From the NCBI GenBank assembly GCA_959596505.1, contig CAUFWM010000021.1, forward strand, positions 1 to 24,985: a DNA stretch of 24,985 nucleotides, read 5' to 3'. A model generated the notes under the pieces. It was not told the DNA's origin. It did no database searches and worked only from the letters and a program-made list of their open reading frames with translations. This DNA comes from an uncultured Collinsella sp. (GTDB taxonomy: Bacteria; Actinomycetota; Coriobacteriia; Coriobacteriales; Coriobacteriaceae). Positions within the stretch are counted from its first letter, which is position 1. Each line of letters opens with the position of its first letter. Below are positions 1-6,943 of this stretch, one piece after another. The translations under genes were made by a program, and so were the position numbers.

Positions 1-59
1 CCGCTATGGACCGCTATCAGCACCTGCTGAAGCTCAAGACGGTGTACAACGAGGCCTAA
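1..59 (+). CDS. 3' end of an unidentified gene (partial)
   Basis: The window opens inside a reading frame whose codons start at base 3 and end at a TAA at 57-59. The visible C-terminus is AMDRYQHLLKLKTVYNEA. Codon use is like that of the other genes, and the large hairpin terminator that follows at 73-191 supports a real gene end. The tail is too short to name a family. Its charged, Leu/Tyr-rich helical look would fit the end of a sugar kinase or many other cytoplasmic enzymes, so no function is assigned. Confidence 0.55.
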   Translation, partial: AMDRYQHLLKLKTVYNEA

Positions 60-72
60 GTCTCCCACCGCG

Positions 73-191
73 GGATCTGAGGGCTGACCTTCGCGGACGT
101 CCTCGGACATGAAAGAACCCCCGCTGCGCACTACGTGCGGCGGGGGTTCTTTCGTCCTGCGGAGTGTCCGCGAAGGTCAGCCCTCAGATCC
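73..191 (+). terminator. Nested palindromic terminator
   Basis: The outer arms 73-98 and 166-191 are a perfect 26-bp inverted repeat. Inside lies a second perfect 14-bp stem (111-124 with 140-153), whose 3' arm ends in TTCTTTC, capped by a 5-bp stem 127-131/135-139. The inner stem is a plausible intrinsic terminator for the gene ending at 59. The outer arms make the element far larger than an ordinary terminator and give it the look of a miniature inverted-repeat insertion, although no flanking target duplication was found. Confidence 0.7.
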
Positions 192-231
192 TGCTACGAC
201 TACGTCCTCGGATTGTGGGGCTGAACGGGGG

Positions 232-292
232 GCGTGGTTGGCAGGGCCTTTTGTCCCGGTTGCTGTTTCGCGGCATTGCCGCGAAACCACGC
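232..292. other. Strong hairpin in intergenic DNA
   Basis: A perfect 10-bp stem, GTTTCGCGGC (265-274) with GCCGCGAAAC (278-287), has a 3-base loop. A further pair of arms, GCGTGGTT (232-239) and AACCACGC (285-292), partly overlaps it and could form an alternative fold. There is no T-tract, so it is not an obvious terminator. It may be a structured RNA or a repeat remnant. No credible gene was seen between 192 and 540 on either strand. Confidence 0.35.
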
Positions 293-405
293 GCTTCTCT
301 GGGTATAGAGGGGGAGCTGATAACAAGCAACGCCTTATTGGAGTTGTTTTGCCAGTTCAAAAGCCCATCAATGATCTTACTGGGTGGCATTAAAACTCCT
401 AAATG

Positions 406-491
406 ACAAAAATTGGTAGATAGGATTGCCCCTATAAGTACAAAAATTGGCAGTTAGAAATGACCCAAATCATACAGAAATTGGCAGATAG
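406..491. repeat. Three direct repeats at exact 34-bp spacing
   Basis: An 18-bp unit close to ACAAAAATTGGCAGATAG occurs at 406-423, 440-457 and 474-491, each starting 34 bp after the previous one. The 16 bp between units are not conserved. Regular arrays of this type are known at the ends of transposons with multi-site transposase binding (IS21-like or Mu/Tn7-like), so this may be the stub of a lost element. It could equally be an operator array. No transposase gene lies nearby. Confidence 0.5.
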
Positions 492-540
492 CGAAGATTC
501 GCTTAGGTCTCAAAGCCATCGAACCGGCGCGGTACCATGC

Positions 541-576
541 AAAAAGGCTGGGGACGCTGTTGCTTGCGTCTCCAGC
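541..576 (-). terminator. Terminator of the minus-strand DUF3830 unit
   Basis: GGCTGGGGACGC (546-557) pairs with GCGTCTCCAGCC (565-576) with one G-T wobble. On the minus strand the stem is followed by five T residues (541-545). It lies about 60 bp beyond the stop codon at 634 and fits as the terminator of the two minus-strand genes. Confidence 0.7.
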
Positions 577-633
577 CTCTTGATTACTACTTTGGGCCCC
601 GTGATGGGGTGTGGTTGGTGCTGCTAGTCCGGT

Positions 634-1158
634 TTACCTTGTCTCGCCGGTTTCGGTGCGCAGACGGTAGCCGTGGACCAGATCGCTGATGGCCGGCCAG
701 GGAATCTGGCGATCGACCCAAAATTGCAGCTGGACCAGATAGCGCTCGGTGGCGCGGGTGAGGGCGGCAAACTGCTCATGGGTCTCGACCTGGGCGTAGA
801 GGTCGCGGCTGCGGGCGAGGACGGCGGTCGTATCGTCCATCTTGCCGGTGACGTCAAAGGCGCCCGAGAACCAGTCGCACAGGCGCGCGGCGCTGTTGTT
901 GAGGGTGGCCAAGTCGGCGGTGTTACCGTTGACGTTCTCGGCTGCCTGGGCGCGCAGGAGCGAAAGGGCGTCGGCAGCGTTCATGCAGTAGCCGACGGTA
1001 AAGTTCCATACTGCGAACTCGCGGCCAGTGTCGAGCTTGCGGCGACGCATATAGTCGATATCGCGCGGCTCCTCAAGCATCATTTGGTCGGCAAGGGCTT
1101 CTAGCGAAGTGGTGTACTCTGCAAGGTCGAGTACAAGCAGGGTGTCGATACTCATCAT
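634..1158 (-). CDS. Hypothetical helical protein, 174 aa
   Basis: I do not recognise this protein. It is 174 residues and soluble, with no signal peptide or membrane segment, and reads as all-helical: it is rich in Ala, Leu and charged residues, with a Trp/Phe cluster (WNFTVGYC, CDWFSGAF, QFWVDRQIPWPAI). The start at 1158 is chosen because GGAGG lies 7 bases upstream; ATG at 1155 is an alternative. The upstream gene stops only 2 bases before this start (TAA 1163-1161), so the two are almost certainly co-transcribed and translationally coupled. The shared fate suggests it works with the DUF3830 protein, perhaps as a partner or modulator, but nothing in the sequence shows a catalytic motif. The terminator at 541-576 closes the unit. 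Confidence 0.75.
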   Translation of the reverse strand: MMSIDTLLVLDLAEYTTSLEALADQMMLEEPRDIDYMRRRKLDTGREFAVWNFTVGYCMNAADALSLLRAQAAENVNGNTADLATLNNSAARLCDWFSGAFDVTGKMDDTTAVLARSRDLYAQVETHEQFAALTRATERYLVQLQFWVDRQIPWPAISDLVHGYRLRTETGETR

Positions 1159-1160
1159 CT

Positions 1161-1577
1161 TTAGGCCTCCGCTTCGATCTCGACGATTTCGTTTTTGATG
1201 TACATGCCCTGATTGTCCCAAATGTTGCGACAAGCGGTGGCAAAGCGCTCGCGGTCGGCCTCGCAGATGCGGGCAAACATGTTGCAGGTGCCAAAAGGCT
1301 CGCAAACATCAAAGAAGATACAGACCGAAGACCAGCCGCCGTACCAGCTCACCGCACCCGCCGGCTCGTTAAAGACGGGATTCTCGATGTGCTCGTAGTT
1401 GGCGATGGGGCCCGATACGGGATAGGTCACCTCGGTATCGCAAATCTTTGCCGAGAAGATGCGCGACTCGACCGGACAGGACGCTTCGAACAATCTGCAT
1501 GCTTCGGGCGCTTTGTCCCAGAGCATGTCGGCGAGAAACGTCTCACCATTCAGCGTAATCTTGAGCATTTTTGTCAT
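1161..1577 (-). CDS. DUF3830 / cyclophilin-like protein, 138 aa
   Basis: This 138-residue protein matches what I know of the DUF3830 family, a small beta-barrel related to cyclophilins. The pattern LKITLNGETFLADMLWDKAP, an ES pair (VESRIF), a Tyr-Pro segment, and IENP followed by a Gly-rich SWYGGWSSVCIFF strand are all typical. The length is normal for the family. Its biochemical role is not established; other members often lie near amidohydrolase or hydantoinase genes, but none is adjacent here. The start at 1577 has GGAGG 8 bases upstream; longer upstream starts lack such a site. The frame is rich in cysteine (about seven), which is unusual for a small cytoplasmic protein and could reflect metal or redox use. 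It is the first gene of a two-gene unit. Confidence 0.75.
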   Translation of the reverse strand: MTKMLKITLNGETFLADMLWDKAPEACRLFEASCPVESRIFSAKICDTEVTYPVSGPIANYEHIENPVFNEPAGAVSWYGGWSSVCIFFDVCEPFGTCNMFARICEADRERFATACRNIWDNQGMYIKNEIVEIEAEA

Positions 1578-1704
1578 AGTAAGGACCTCCTCAATCCGTC
1601 GCTCAAGGGGCTCGCTGGCGGATAAAGGAGAAGACAGCCACGGGGTCGCCGAACCCAAACTTCACGACAGATGCCTGCCGCCCCAGCCCGTGCTGTACTT
1701 GGCT

Positions 1705-1733
1705 AAAGTATCACGCCTTGGGAGCCGAAGCAA
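1705..1733 (-). promoter_or_regulatory. Candidate promoter of the DUF3830 unit
   Basis: On the minus strand TTGCTT (1733-1728) is followed by a 17-base spacer and TACTTT (1710-1705), with an extended -10 TG one base upstream. It lies about 130 bases before the start codon at 1577. This is a motif match only. Confidence 0.4.
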
Positions 1734-1923
1734 TATCCCTGTTTAGATTTTTTTGGACGCTTGGGCACAGCGCAACTTGTTCACAGTCGCTTACCGCAGG
1801 GTGAAGCACGATCGACTATCCTTTTTGTTGGATGAAAAGCCCCATGTTTTTGCAGGGATGCATACTCGTCCTATAAGTGCATAGAATCTCGTATAGTGCG
1901 AGTAAGATATTATGCTGTCCGTT

Positions 1924-1954
1924 TTGTGTTTAGCAGAGATATAGTTTGTATAAT
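1924..1954 (+). promoter_or_regulatory. Candidate promoter upstream of arcC copy 1
   Basis: A perfect TATAAT (1949-1954) lies in an AT-rich stretch, preceded by TTGTGT (1924-1929) at a rather long 19-base spacing. It is about 230 bases before the arcC start, which would give a long leader. The whole 1578-2181 gap is non-coding as far as I can see and is clearly more AT-rich from about 1740 on than the surrounding genes. Confidence 0.25.
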
Positions 1955-2181
1955 CCAACATAATCCTTGCTGTATTCAAATAAAGTCGCACGTAAATGGC
2001 GTAGATATGTCTGAGCTGGGGTTCTGTACGCTGAGCGGATAAAAACGACCGTTCACCGCTCCACTATTTTCAAAATGAATAAAATGAGCGATAAAGAGAA
2101 TATAAACCTTAATAAACTCGCGTATCGCACGGACGCGGGTTATTAATGGGTTGTAGGCCTTTTACAGAAAGGATTCCAGCA

Positions 2182-3144
2182 ATGTCTAAGCCTCTTGGCA
2201 AGCCCGATCGTATTGTCGTCGCCCTCGGCGGCAACGCCCTCGGCAACAACCCCGTCGAGCAGATCGAGGCCGTGAGCAACACCGCCCACGCTCTCCTCGG
2301 TCTCATCGAGCAGGGCAACGAGATCATCATCACCCACGGCAACGGCCCGCAGGTCGGCATGATCCAGAACGCCTTCGCCGCTGCCCACGATGCCATCGGT
2401 ACCCCCGAGATGCCGCTGCCCGAGTGCGGCGCCATGTCCCAGGGCTACATTGGTTATCACCTGCAGCAGGGCATCGGCCGCGAGATGCACAAGCGCTATA
2501 AGCGTTGGCACGCCGCCACCGTCGTCACCCAGATCGAGTGCGACCCGGATGATCCCGCGTTCAAGAACCCGACTAAGCCGATCGGCCCCTTCTACACCGA
2601 GGAGCAGGCCAAGGAGTTCATGGCCGAGGATCCCTCCAAGGTCTTCGTCGAGGATTCCGGCCGCGGCTGGCGTCGCGTCGTCGCTTCCCCCGATCCCAAG
2701 AAGATCGTCGAGGCTGACTCCATCCTCAACCTGCTCGACAACGAGTTCATCGTCATCGCCTGCGGTGGCGGCGGCATCCCCGTCGTCCGCGACTACGAGA
2801 ACAAGGGCTGCTACAAGGGCGTTCCCGCCGTCATCGACAAGGACCTGGGCGGCGAGCTGCTGGCCGAGGACTGCGACGCCGACGTCCTGTTCCTGCTGAC
2901 CGCCGTCGAGCATGTCGCCATCAACTTCGGCAAGCCCGACCAGGAGGAGCTCGAGGACCTCACCGCCGACGAGGCCGAGCGCCTGGCCGACGAGGGCCAG
3001 TTCGGCAAGGGCTCCATGGAGCCCAAGGTTCGCGCCGCCATCAAGTTCGCCCGTTCCCGCAAGGGCCGCACCTGCATCATCGGCGCCCTGGACAAGGCCG
3101 CCGAGACCATGGCCGGCCTCTCCGGTACCCGCATCCACGAGTAG
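2182..3144 (+). CDS. arcC: Carbamate kinase, copy 1
   Basis: Carbamate kinase uses carbamoyl phosphate and ADP to make ATP, CO2 and ammonia, the energy-yielding last step of the arginine deiminase pathway. The 320-residue protein has the amino-acid kinase fold signatures: VVALGGNALG near the N-terminus, THGNGPQVG, the ECGAMSQGYIGY block, IACGGGGIPVV and a VIDKDL segment, followed by LLTAVEHV. The start at 2182 is preceded by AAGGA at 8-base spacing. It stands alone on the plus strand with its own leader and terminator, and is convergent with the minus-strand regulator at 3285. From codon 6 (2197) to 3244 it appears base-for-base identical to copy 2 at 9321-10368; only the first five codons and the leader differ (MSKPL against MSKPY, with different synonymous codons). 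It may allow carbamoyl phosphate use independently of the main arc operon. Confidence 0.93.
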   Translation: MSKPLGKPDRIVVALGGNALGNNPVEQIEAVSNTAHALLGLIEQGNEIIITHGNGPQVGMIQNAFAAAHDAIGTPEMPLPECGAMSQGYIGYHLQQGIGREMHKRYKRWHAATVVTQIECDPDDPAFKNPTKPIGPFYTEEQAKEFMAEDPSKVFVEDSGRGWRRVVASPDPKKIVEADSILNLLDNEFIVIACGGGGIPVVRDYENKGCYKGVPAVIDKDLGGELLAEDCDADVLFLLTAVEHVAINFGKPDQEELEDLTADEAERLADEGQFGKGSMEPKVRAAIKFARSRKGRTCIIGALDKAAETMAGLSGTRIHE

Positions 3145-3244
3145 TCTCTACTCTGTTGCCTCTCTCGTGGGCGCCAGGCAAAGCGCCCACAAACTACTTC
3201 TCTTCATGAGCCCTGCAGTCCGCTCCGACTGCGGGGCTTTTGCT
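2197..3244 (+). repeat. 1,048-bp direct repeat, arcC copy 1
   Basis: This is the first copy of a direct repeat that covers codon 6 of arcC through the terminator. Its partner lies at 9321-10368, an offset of 7,124 bp. By eye, translations agree in all frames compared, which implies identity or near-identity at the DNA level. The sequences diverge abruptly on both sides: base 2196 is T against C, and base 3245 is G against A. Confidence 0.9.
3167..3243 (+). terminator. Double-hairpin terminator of arcC copy 1
   Basis: The first stem is GTGGGCGC/GCGCCCAC (3167-3174 and 3183-3190). The second pairs GCAGTC with GACTGC and flanking CCC with GGG (3211-3234), followed by CTTTT. The same structure follows arcC copy 2. 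Confidence 0.75.
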
Positions 3245-3284
3245 GTTTGAGATGTGTGCAGGGGGTAAACAAGAGCAAATTTGG

Positions 3285-3935
3285 TTAGATGCTCAGATCA
3301 TGGGATGCCTGAAACCAGACGATGATTCCCAGAATCCTAATTCGGCGTTTGTCCAGCACGATATCCGGTTCCGCTGTGCGATATGAGTGGGATGAGAGCA
3401 TCACGGTGTTCGTACCGGTGCTATAACGACGTATGACGATTCTTGAATTATCGGCCAAAGCGAGGACGGAGCATCCGTTCCAGGGTTTCAGGTTTGGATC
3501 CACGAGGAGAAGGGATCCAATCGGGTAGCATTTGGACATGGCGGACGTGTCCATTTGAACAAAGAAGCACCCGCGATGTTTCTTGAATACGGATGAGGGA
3601 AGCGCGGTTATTCCGGTTTGTTTAAGTCCCGTTCTGCCTCCATTCTTCAAGATTTTAAATACATCGCAAAGGGAATCAGTAGTAACTTCTTTGGATTCCC
3701 CCTTCCGCCCCTCGTGGTCGAGCTTTGCGGCAAGCCCTGCGGTTTCAGATGTGAGGTCGTCGAGCTGCAGGTTAAATTTCGATACTATCTTGAGCAACGT
3801 TGAGCGGCGGATTGTATAGCGGTCCTTTTCCCAGCGGCATACCGTTTCTTTGGAGACGCCGATGAGTGTCGCGAATTCCTCCTGTGTCAGCTGGTCGCGC
3901 TTGCGAAGCGCCTTTATGTTTTGACCCGTTCCCAT
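3285..3935 (-). CDS. XRE-family regulator with degenerate S24-like domain
   Basis: The 216-residue protein has an N-terminal helix-turn-helix of the Cro/C1 type (about residues 5-60: RKRDQLTQEEFATLIGVSKE, CRWEKDR), a linker, and a C-terminal domain (about 122-210) shaped like the S24/LexA peptidase fold (GSLLLVDPNLKPW, SVLALADNSRIVIRRY). The usual catalytic GDSM motif reads TSAM, with Ala132 where Ser is expected, and the usual lysine position reads Arg169. Self-cleavage is therefore doubtful, and the domain may serve only for dimerisation or sensing. The start at 3935 lies one base after the stop of the deiminase-like gene, with no ribosome site of its own, which implies translational coupling. 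It probably regulates the neighbouring arc genes, possibly at the palindrome 5298-5316. The alignment of the catalytic positions is by eye. Confidence 0.8.
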   Translation of the reverse strand: MGTGQNIKALRKRDQLTQEEFATLIGVSKETVCRWEKDRYTIRRSTLLKIVSKFNLQLDDLTSETAGLAAKLDHEGRKGESKEVTTDSLCDVFKILKNGGRTGLKQTGITALPSSVFKKHRGCFFVQMDTSAMSKCYPIGSLLLVDPNLKPWNGCSVLALADNSRIVIRRYSTGTNTVMLSSHSYRTAEPDIVLDKRRIRILGIIVWFQASHDLSI

Positions 3936-3936
3936 G

Positions 3937-5187
3937 TTATGAAGTGCGGACGAGGGGGAGGCAGAGGCAGTTGGGGCCGCCAAAGCCGTTTGTCAGCTCA
4001 AAGATAGAGATGGGAATAAGGTCAATACCGGCCTGCTCCAGCGCTTTGTTGGTTTCGGCGTTTTCTTCGTATACGCAGACCTTGCCTGGCTCCAAACAAA
4101 GGGTGCTTGTGGCATTGTTGGTCCTTTCGACCTCTGCTGCTCCGGGATTTGAGCCACCGCAAAGGATAAATTGCAACGAACTTGAACCTAGGGCTAATCG
4201 CAACGCTTCTTTCAGTCCGCCTGCGACATGACACGCACGGGTTGTCCCTTCCGATCTGCCCCGCGTAATGCGGTAGACTCGCGCTTGGTCGAGAAGCTCC
4301 CGAGCAACGAGGAATGTCTCGTAGTCAACGCGAGTGAAATATGTGTCGAGATGAATGCAGAGGTCATCGTAGGGGACCTGAATGGCCCATACGGACTCAA
4401 TAGTCGAGTTCTCATCCCACAGCAAGTTATTTGCTAAAGTGTCTATCGCCGCCGGCTCGGTTCGTTGCGAGATTCCAACGGCTATGTTTTCGCTGTTGAG
4501 GTTGTGCAGGTCGCCGCCTTCAATGTGGTAAGTCGATTCATGCTTGAAGAACTGAGGGGTCTCGCGGAAATCTGGGTGATAGGTAAAAATCGTTTTGTAG
4601 GCGATAACCTCACGGTTGCGCTCTGGCCAGTACATGTGGTTGAGCGTAACGCCTTCGCCGATGACGCTCGCCGGATCGCGTGTGAACCACATGGTGTTAA
4701 GGGGGCTTACGAGAAGATCGTCAGGTGAGTATGCGTCTGCCGTCAGTTTCGTGAGGCTGAACACCTCTTTATCTGTGTTGAAGACCTGGGAGTAGCGGAT
4801 GCCGTTGACTGCTGCTTGAGCAAGGGCGCGGGAGCCTTCGATGCGCTCGAGATACTCGCGAATGGCAGACTCGAGCTCAATGCCCCGCGCGCCGCATTCT
4901 GAAATGTAGCTATCGATAAAAGAGCGACGCGCTTGCTCTGTCGCATCAAGGGCTTCGGTAAGAAGGTTTTCAAGATAGAGAATCTCTACCCCTTCGTGCT
5001 CGAGCATCGCCGAGTAAGCATGATGCTCCCTAAGGGCTTTATCAAGATCGAATGAGCTGCTAGACGGACGCAACGTAAAGACCCGATTGAACTGCCCGTC
5101 GGGGTAGTTGCGCGTTTCGGGGCCGGGACAGTGCAGAAGCAGCTTTTTTAGCTTTCCTATTTCATTTTGAACATGCAATGCGGACAT
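3937..5187 (-). CDS. Arginine deiminase-like paralogue, altered active site
   Basis: This 416-residue protein belongs to the guanidine-modifying (amidinotransferase fold) superfamily and aligns end to end with the arginine deiminase at 6944. It keeps the core catalytic set: Asp171 (WFTRDP), Glu223/Asp226 (HIEGGD), His279/Asp281 (IHLDTYFTRVD), GISQRT and Cys407 (GGPNCLCLP). It departs at positions that are constant in true arginine deiminases: Phe402 replaces the Arg five residues before the catalytic Cys; Cys20 replaces Arg in the N-terminal HRPG motif; and the REQWNDG block reads VERTNNA. It probably still forms a Cys-amidino intermediate, but substrate choice may differ, or it may act as a sensor. 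The start at 5187 matches the N-terminus of the paralogue and has GCGAGG close upstream. Third positions are more AT-rich than in neighbouring genes, hinting at separate origin. It is divergent from arcD and coupled to the downstream regulator. Confidence 0.85.
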   Translation of the reverse strand: MSALHVQNEIGKLKKLLLHCPGPETRNYPDGQFNRVFTLRPSSSSFDLDKALREHHAYSAMLEHEGVEILYLENLLTEALDATEQARRSFIDSYISECGARGIELESAIREYLERIEGSRALAQAAVNGIRYSQVFNTDKEVFSLTKLTADAYSPDDLLVSPLNTMWFTRDPASVIGEGVTLNHMYWPERNREVIAYKTIFTYHPDFRETPQFFKHESTYHIEGGDLHNLNSENIAVGISQRTEPAAIDTLANNLLWDENSTIESVWAIQVPYDDLCIHLDTYFTRVDYETFLVARELLDQARVYRITRGRSEGTTRACHVAGGLKEALRLALGSSSLQFILCGGSNPGAAEVERTNNATSTLCLEPGKVCVYEENAETNKALEQAGIDLIPISIFELTNGFGGPNCLCLPLVRTS

Positions 5188-5297
5188 GTGACCTCGCTTT
5201 GGCGATGAGTATTTATTGCTTCCATAGTGGCACATTACGAGTTCGATTCAATTTACATCATATCTGTCACAGGTGAATGGCACGAACCGGCTTAGTA

Positions 5298-5316
5298 ATT
5301 GATGTTAAACATCAAT
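5298..5316. promoter_or_regulatory. Perfect palindrome, candidate operator
   Basis: ATTGATGT-TAA-ACATCAAT is a perfect 8+3+8 inverted repeat in the 277-bp divergent region, 111 bases before the deiminase-like start and 149 before the transporter start. The size and symmetry suit a dimeric HTH repressor, such as the XRE protein encoded at 3285. No copy was seen elsewhere in the window. It does not match the ArgR/AhrC box. Confidence 0.5.
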
Positions 5317-5464
5317 CTAGAAAGCAAATTAACAAATTACGTCAATCTAAAGTCCGTTTACGGGTCGATGTGCTTCGCTGACGGTCGATGGAGCGGAAGG
5401 GTGTTTTGCGCGATGACACAATGGCTTTGCCGGCAACGAAAAACCCCTGAATTAAGGAGGAGAG

Positions 5465-6901
5465 ATGGCAGAGACAGAAAAGAAGCGCACTCTTCGAGTC
5501 CCGCACGTGTACACCATCATTCTCGTCTTGATGGCCGTATTTGCCGTTCTGACCTGGGTCGTGCCTTCGGGCTCGTTTGAGCGCCAGGAGGTTAACGGTC
5601 GCGAGGTAACGGTCTCGGGCACCTATGAGCCTGTCGATAAGGTCTATACGGACGAGGACGGCAACGAGGTCGATCTTCGCCAAGGCATCTTCGAAGTACT
5701 TGAGGCCCCTGCGATCGGCATCCAGCAAGCGGTCGAGGTCGTTGCATTCATTATGATCGTGGGAGGTTCCTTCCAGGTCATCACGGCGACCGGAGCCATC
5801 ACGAGTGGCGTCGCCCGAGTGGTGAAGAAGTTCAAGAGCAAGGACGTCCTCATCATTCCGATCCTAATGGTGCTTTTTGCCTTGGGCGGCAGCACCTTTG
5901 GTATGGCAGAGGAGACGCTTCCGTTCTTTGCGATTCTTATGCCGATCATGATGGCCATGGGCTTCGACTCAATTACAGCGTTCATGACGGTGTTTGTGGG
6001 TGCCCGTATCGGATACATCGCATCTACCGTTAACCCGTTCAACGTCCTGATTTCCCAGGGCATCCTCGGTATCCAGGGCAACCCCCAGCTTTGGTTGCGT
6101 ACTATCGCCCTTGTCGTGCTCACTGTAGTTGCCATCGCATGGGTTGTGATGTATGCCCTCAAGGTTAAGAAGAATCCCGAGGCATCCCCAGCTTTCCACG
6201 ATGATATCGAGAAGCGCAAAGAGTTTGGCGCGGACGAGAATCTCCTCGATAGCGAGTTCACCGCTAGGCAAAAAGCCGTCATGGTTATTTTCGTGCTTGG
6301 ACTTGGCGCTATCATTTGGGGTCTGGTAACCCAGGGCTGGTACATGAACGAGATCTCTGCGATTTTCTTGGCCATGGCTCTTCTTTCGGGTGTTGTTTCC
6401 GGGATGAATGAGAAGGAGATCGCTGGCGAGTTCGTTAAGGGAATTGCAGACTTCGCGTTCTCTGCCATCGTTGTTGGCCTCGCCCGCGGAATCCTCGTAA
6501 TCGCCAATGACGGCCTCATCATCGATACGATTCTCAACACGCTCGCCACGGCTCTCTCTGGAGTTCCGCCCGTTATCTTCACGAGCATCCTCTATGTCGT
6601 GGATAACCTTCTGTCGATCCTCGTTCCGAGCTCCTCGGGCATCGCTGCTCTTACGATTCCCATTTTCGGCCCGCTTGTTGAGCTGATGGGCTTAAACCCC
6701 GAGGCCGCAGTTACTGGTCTTTCCATGGGTAGCGCGGCCATGTCTCTCATTTCGCCAACAAGCGCGATGCTCGTTGCCGGTCTTGGCGTCTGCAAGATTC
6801 CGCTAGGCCAGTGGTGGAAGGTCGCTTGGAAATTCTTCCTGGTCGTAAGCGTTATCTGCATGGCATTCACTGCGGTTTCGGGTCTTATCCCCCTGCCGTA
6901 A
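5465..6901 (+). CDS. arcD: YfcC-family arginine/ornithine antiporter (ArcD-like)
   Basis: This 478-residue integral membrane protein of the YfcC/DcuC-type carrier family has about 12 hydrophobic helices and a hydrophilic extracytoplasmic loop after the first helix (about residues 35-75). Signatures are the N-terminal RVPHVYTIILVLMAVFAVLT-type segment, GSTFGMAEE, GARIGYIASTVNPF and a C-terminal PSSSGIAALTIPI / SPTSAMLVAGL pair. Members of this family serve as ArcD in streptococcal arc operons, so the natural reading is arginine uptake coupled to ornithine export; that is inferred from context, not from the sequence alone. AAGGAGG lies 3 bases before the ATG at 5465. It is first in the operon arcD-arcA-arcB-arcC, with 42 bases to arcA. 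The family differs from the APC-type ArcD of Pseudomonas. Confidence 0.85.
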   Translation: MAETEKKRTLRVPHVYTIILVLMAVFAVLTWVVPSGSFERQEVNGREVTVSGTYEPVDKVYTDEDGNEVDLRQGIFEVLEAPAIGIQQAVEVVAFIMIVGGSFQVITATGAITSGVARVVKKFKSKDVLIIPILMVLFALGGSTFGMAEETLPFFAILMPIMMAMGFDSITAFMTVFVGARIGYIASTVNPFNVLISQGILGIQGNPQLWLRTIALVVLTVVAIAWVVMYALKVKKNPEASPAFHDDIEKRKEFGADENLLDSEFTARQKAVMVIFVLGLGAIIWGLVTQGWYMNEISAIFLAMALLSGVVSGMNEKEIAGEFVKGIADFAFSAIVVGLARGILVIANDGLIIDTILNTLATALSGVPPVIFTSILYVVDNLLSILVPSSSGIAALTIPIFGPLVELMGLNPEAAVTGLSMGSAAMSLISPTSAMLVAGLGVCKIPLGQWWKVAWKFFLVVSVICMAFTAVSGLIPLP

Positions 6902-6943
6902 ATGCAAAACCCCACATACAAGTTGTGAGAAAGAAGGATAGAG

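Noticed and set aside
109..406. Overlapping small open frames on the plus strand
   Set aside because: They run through the palindromic terminator and the hairpin, lack ribosome sites and have no recognisable protein character.
406..491. Short CRISPR array
   Set aside because: Only three units, 18-bp imperfect repeats, 16-bp gaps and no cas genes nearby.
1791..1991. 66-residue minus-strand open frame
   Set aside because: It lies in AT-rich intergenic DNA with a candidate promoter, has no ribosome site and its composition is not protein-like.
2074..2091. Possible ArgR/AhrC box (AATGAATAAAATGA) before arcC copy 1
   Set aside because: Only one half resembles the operator consensus; the symmetric second half is missing.
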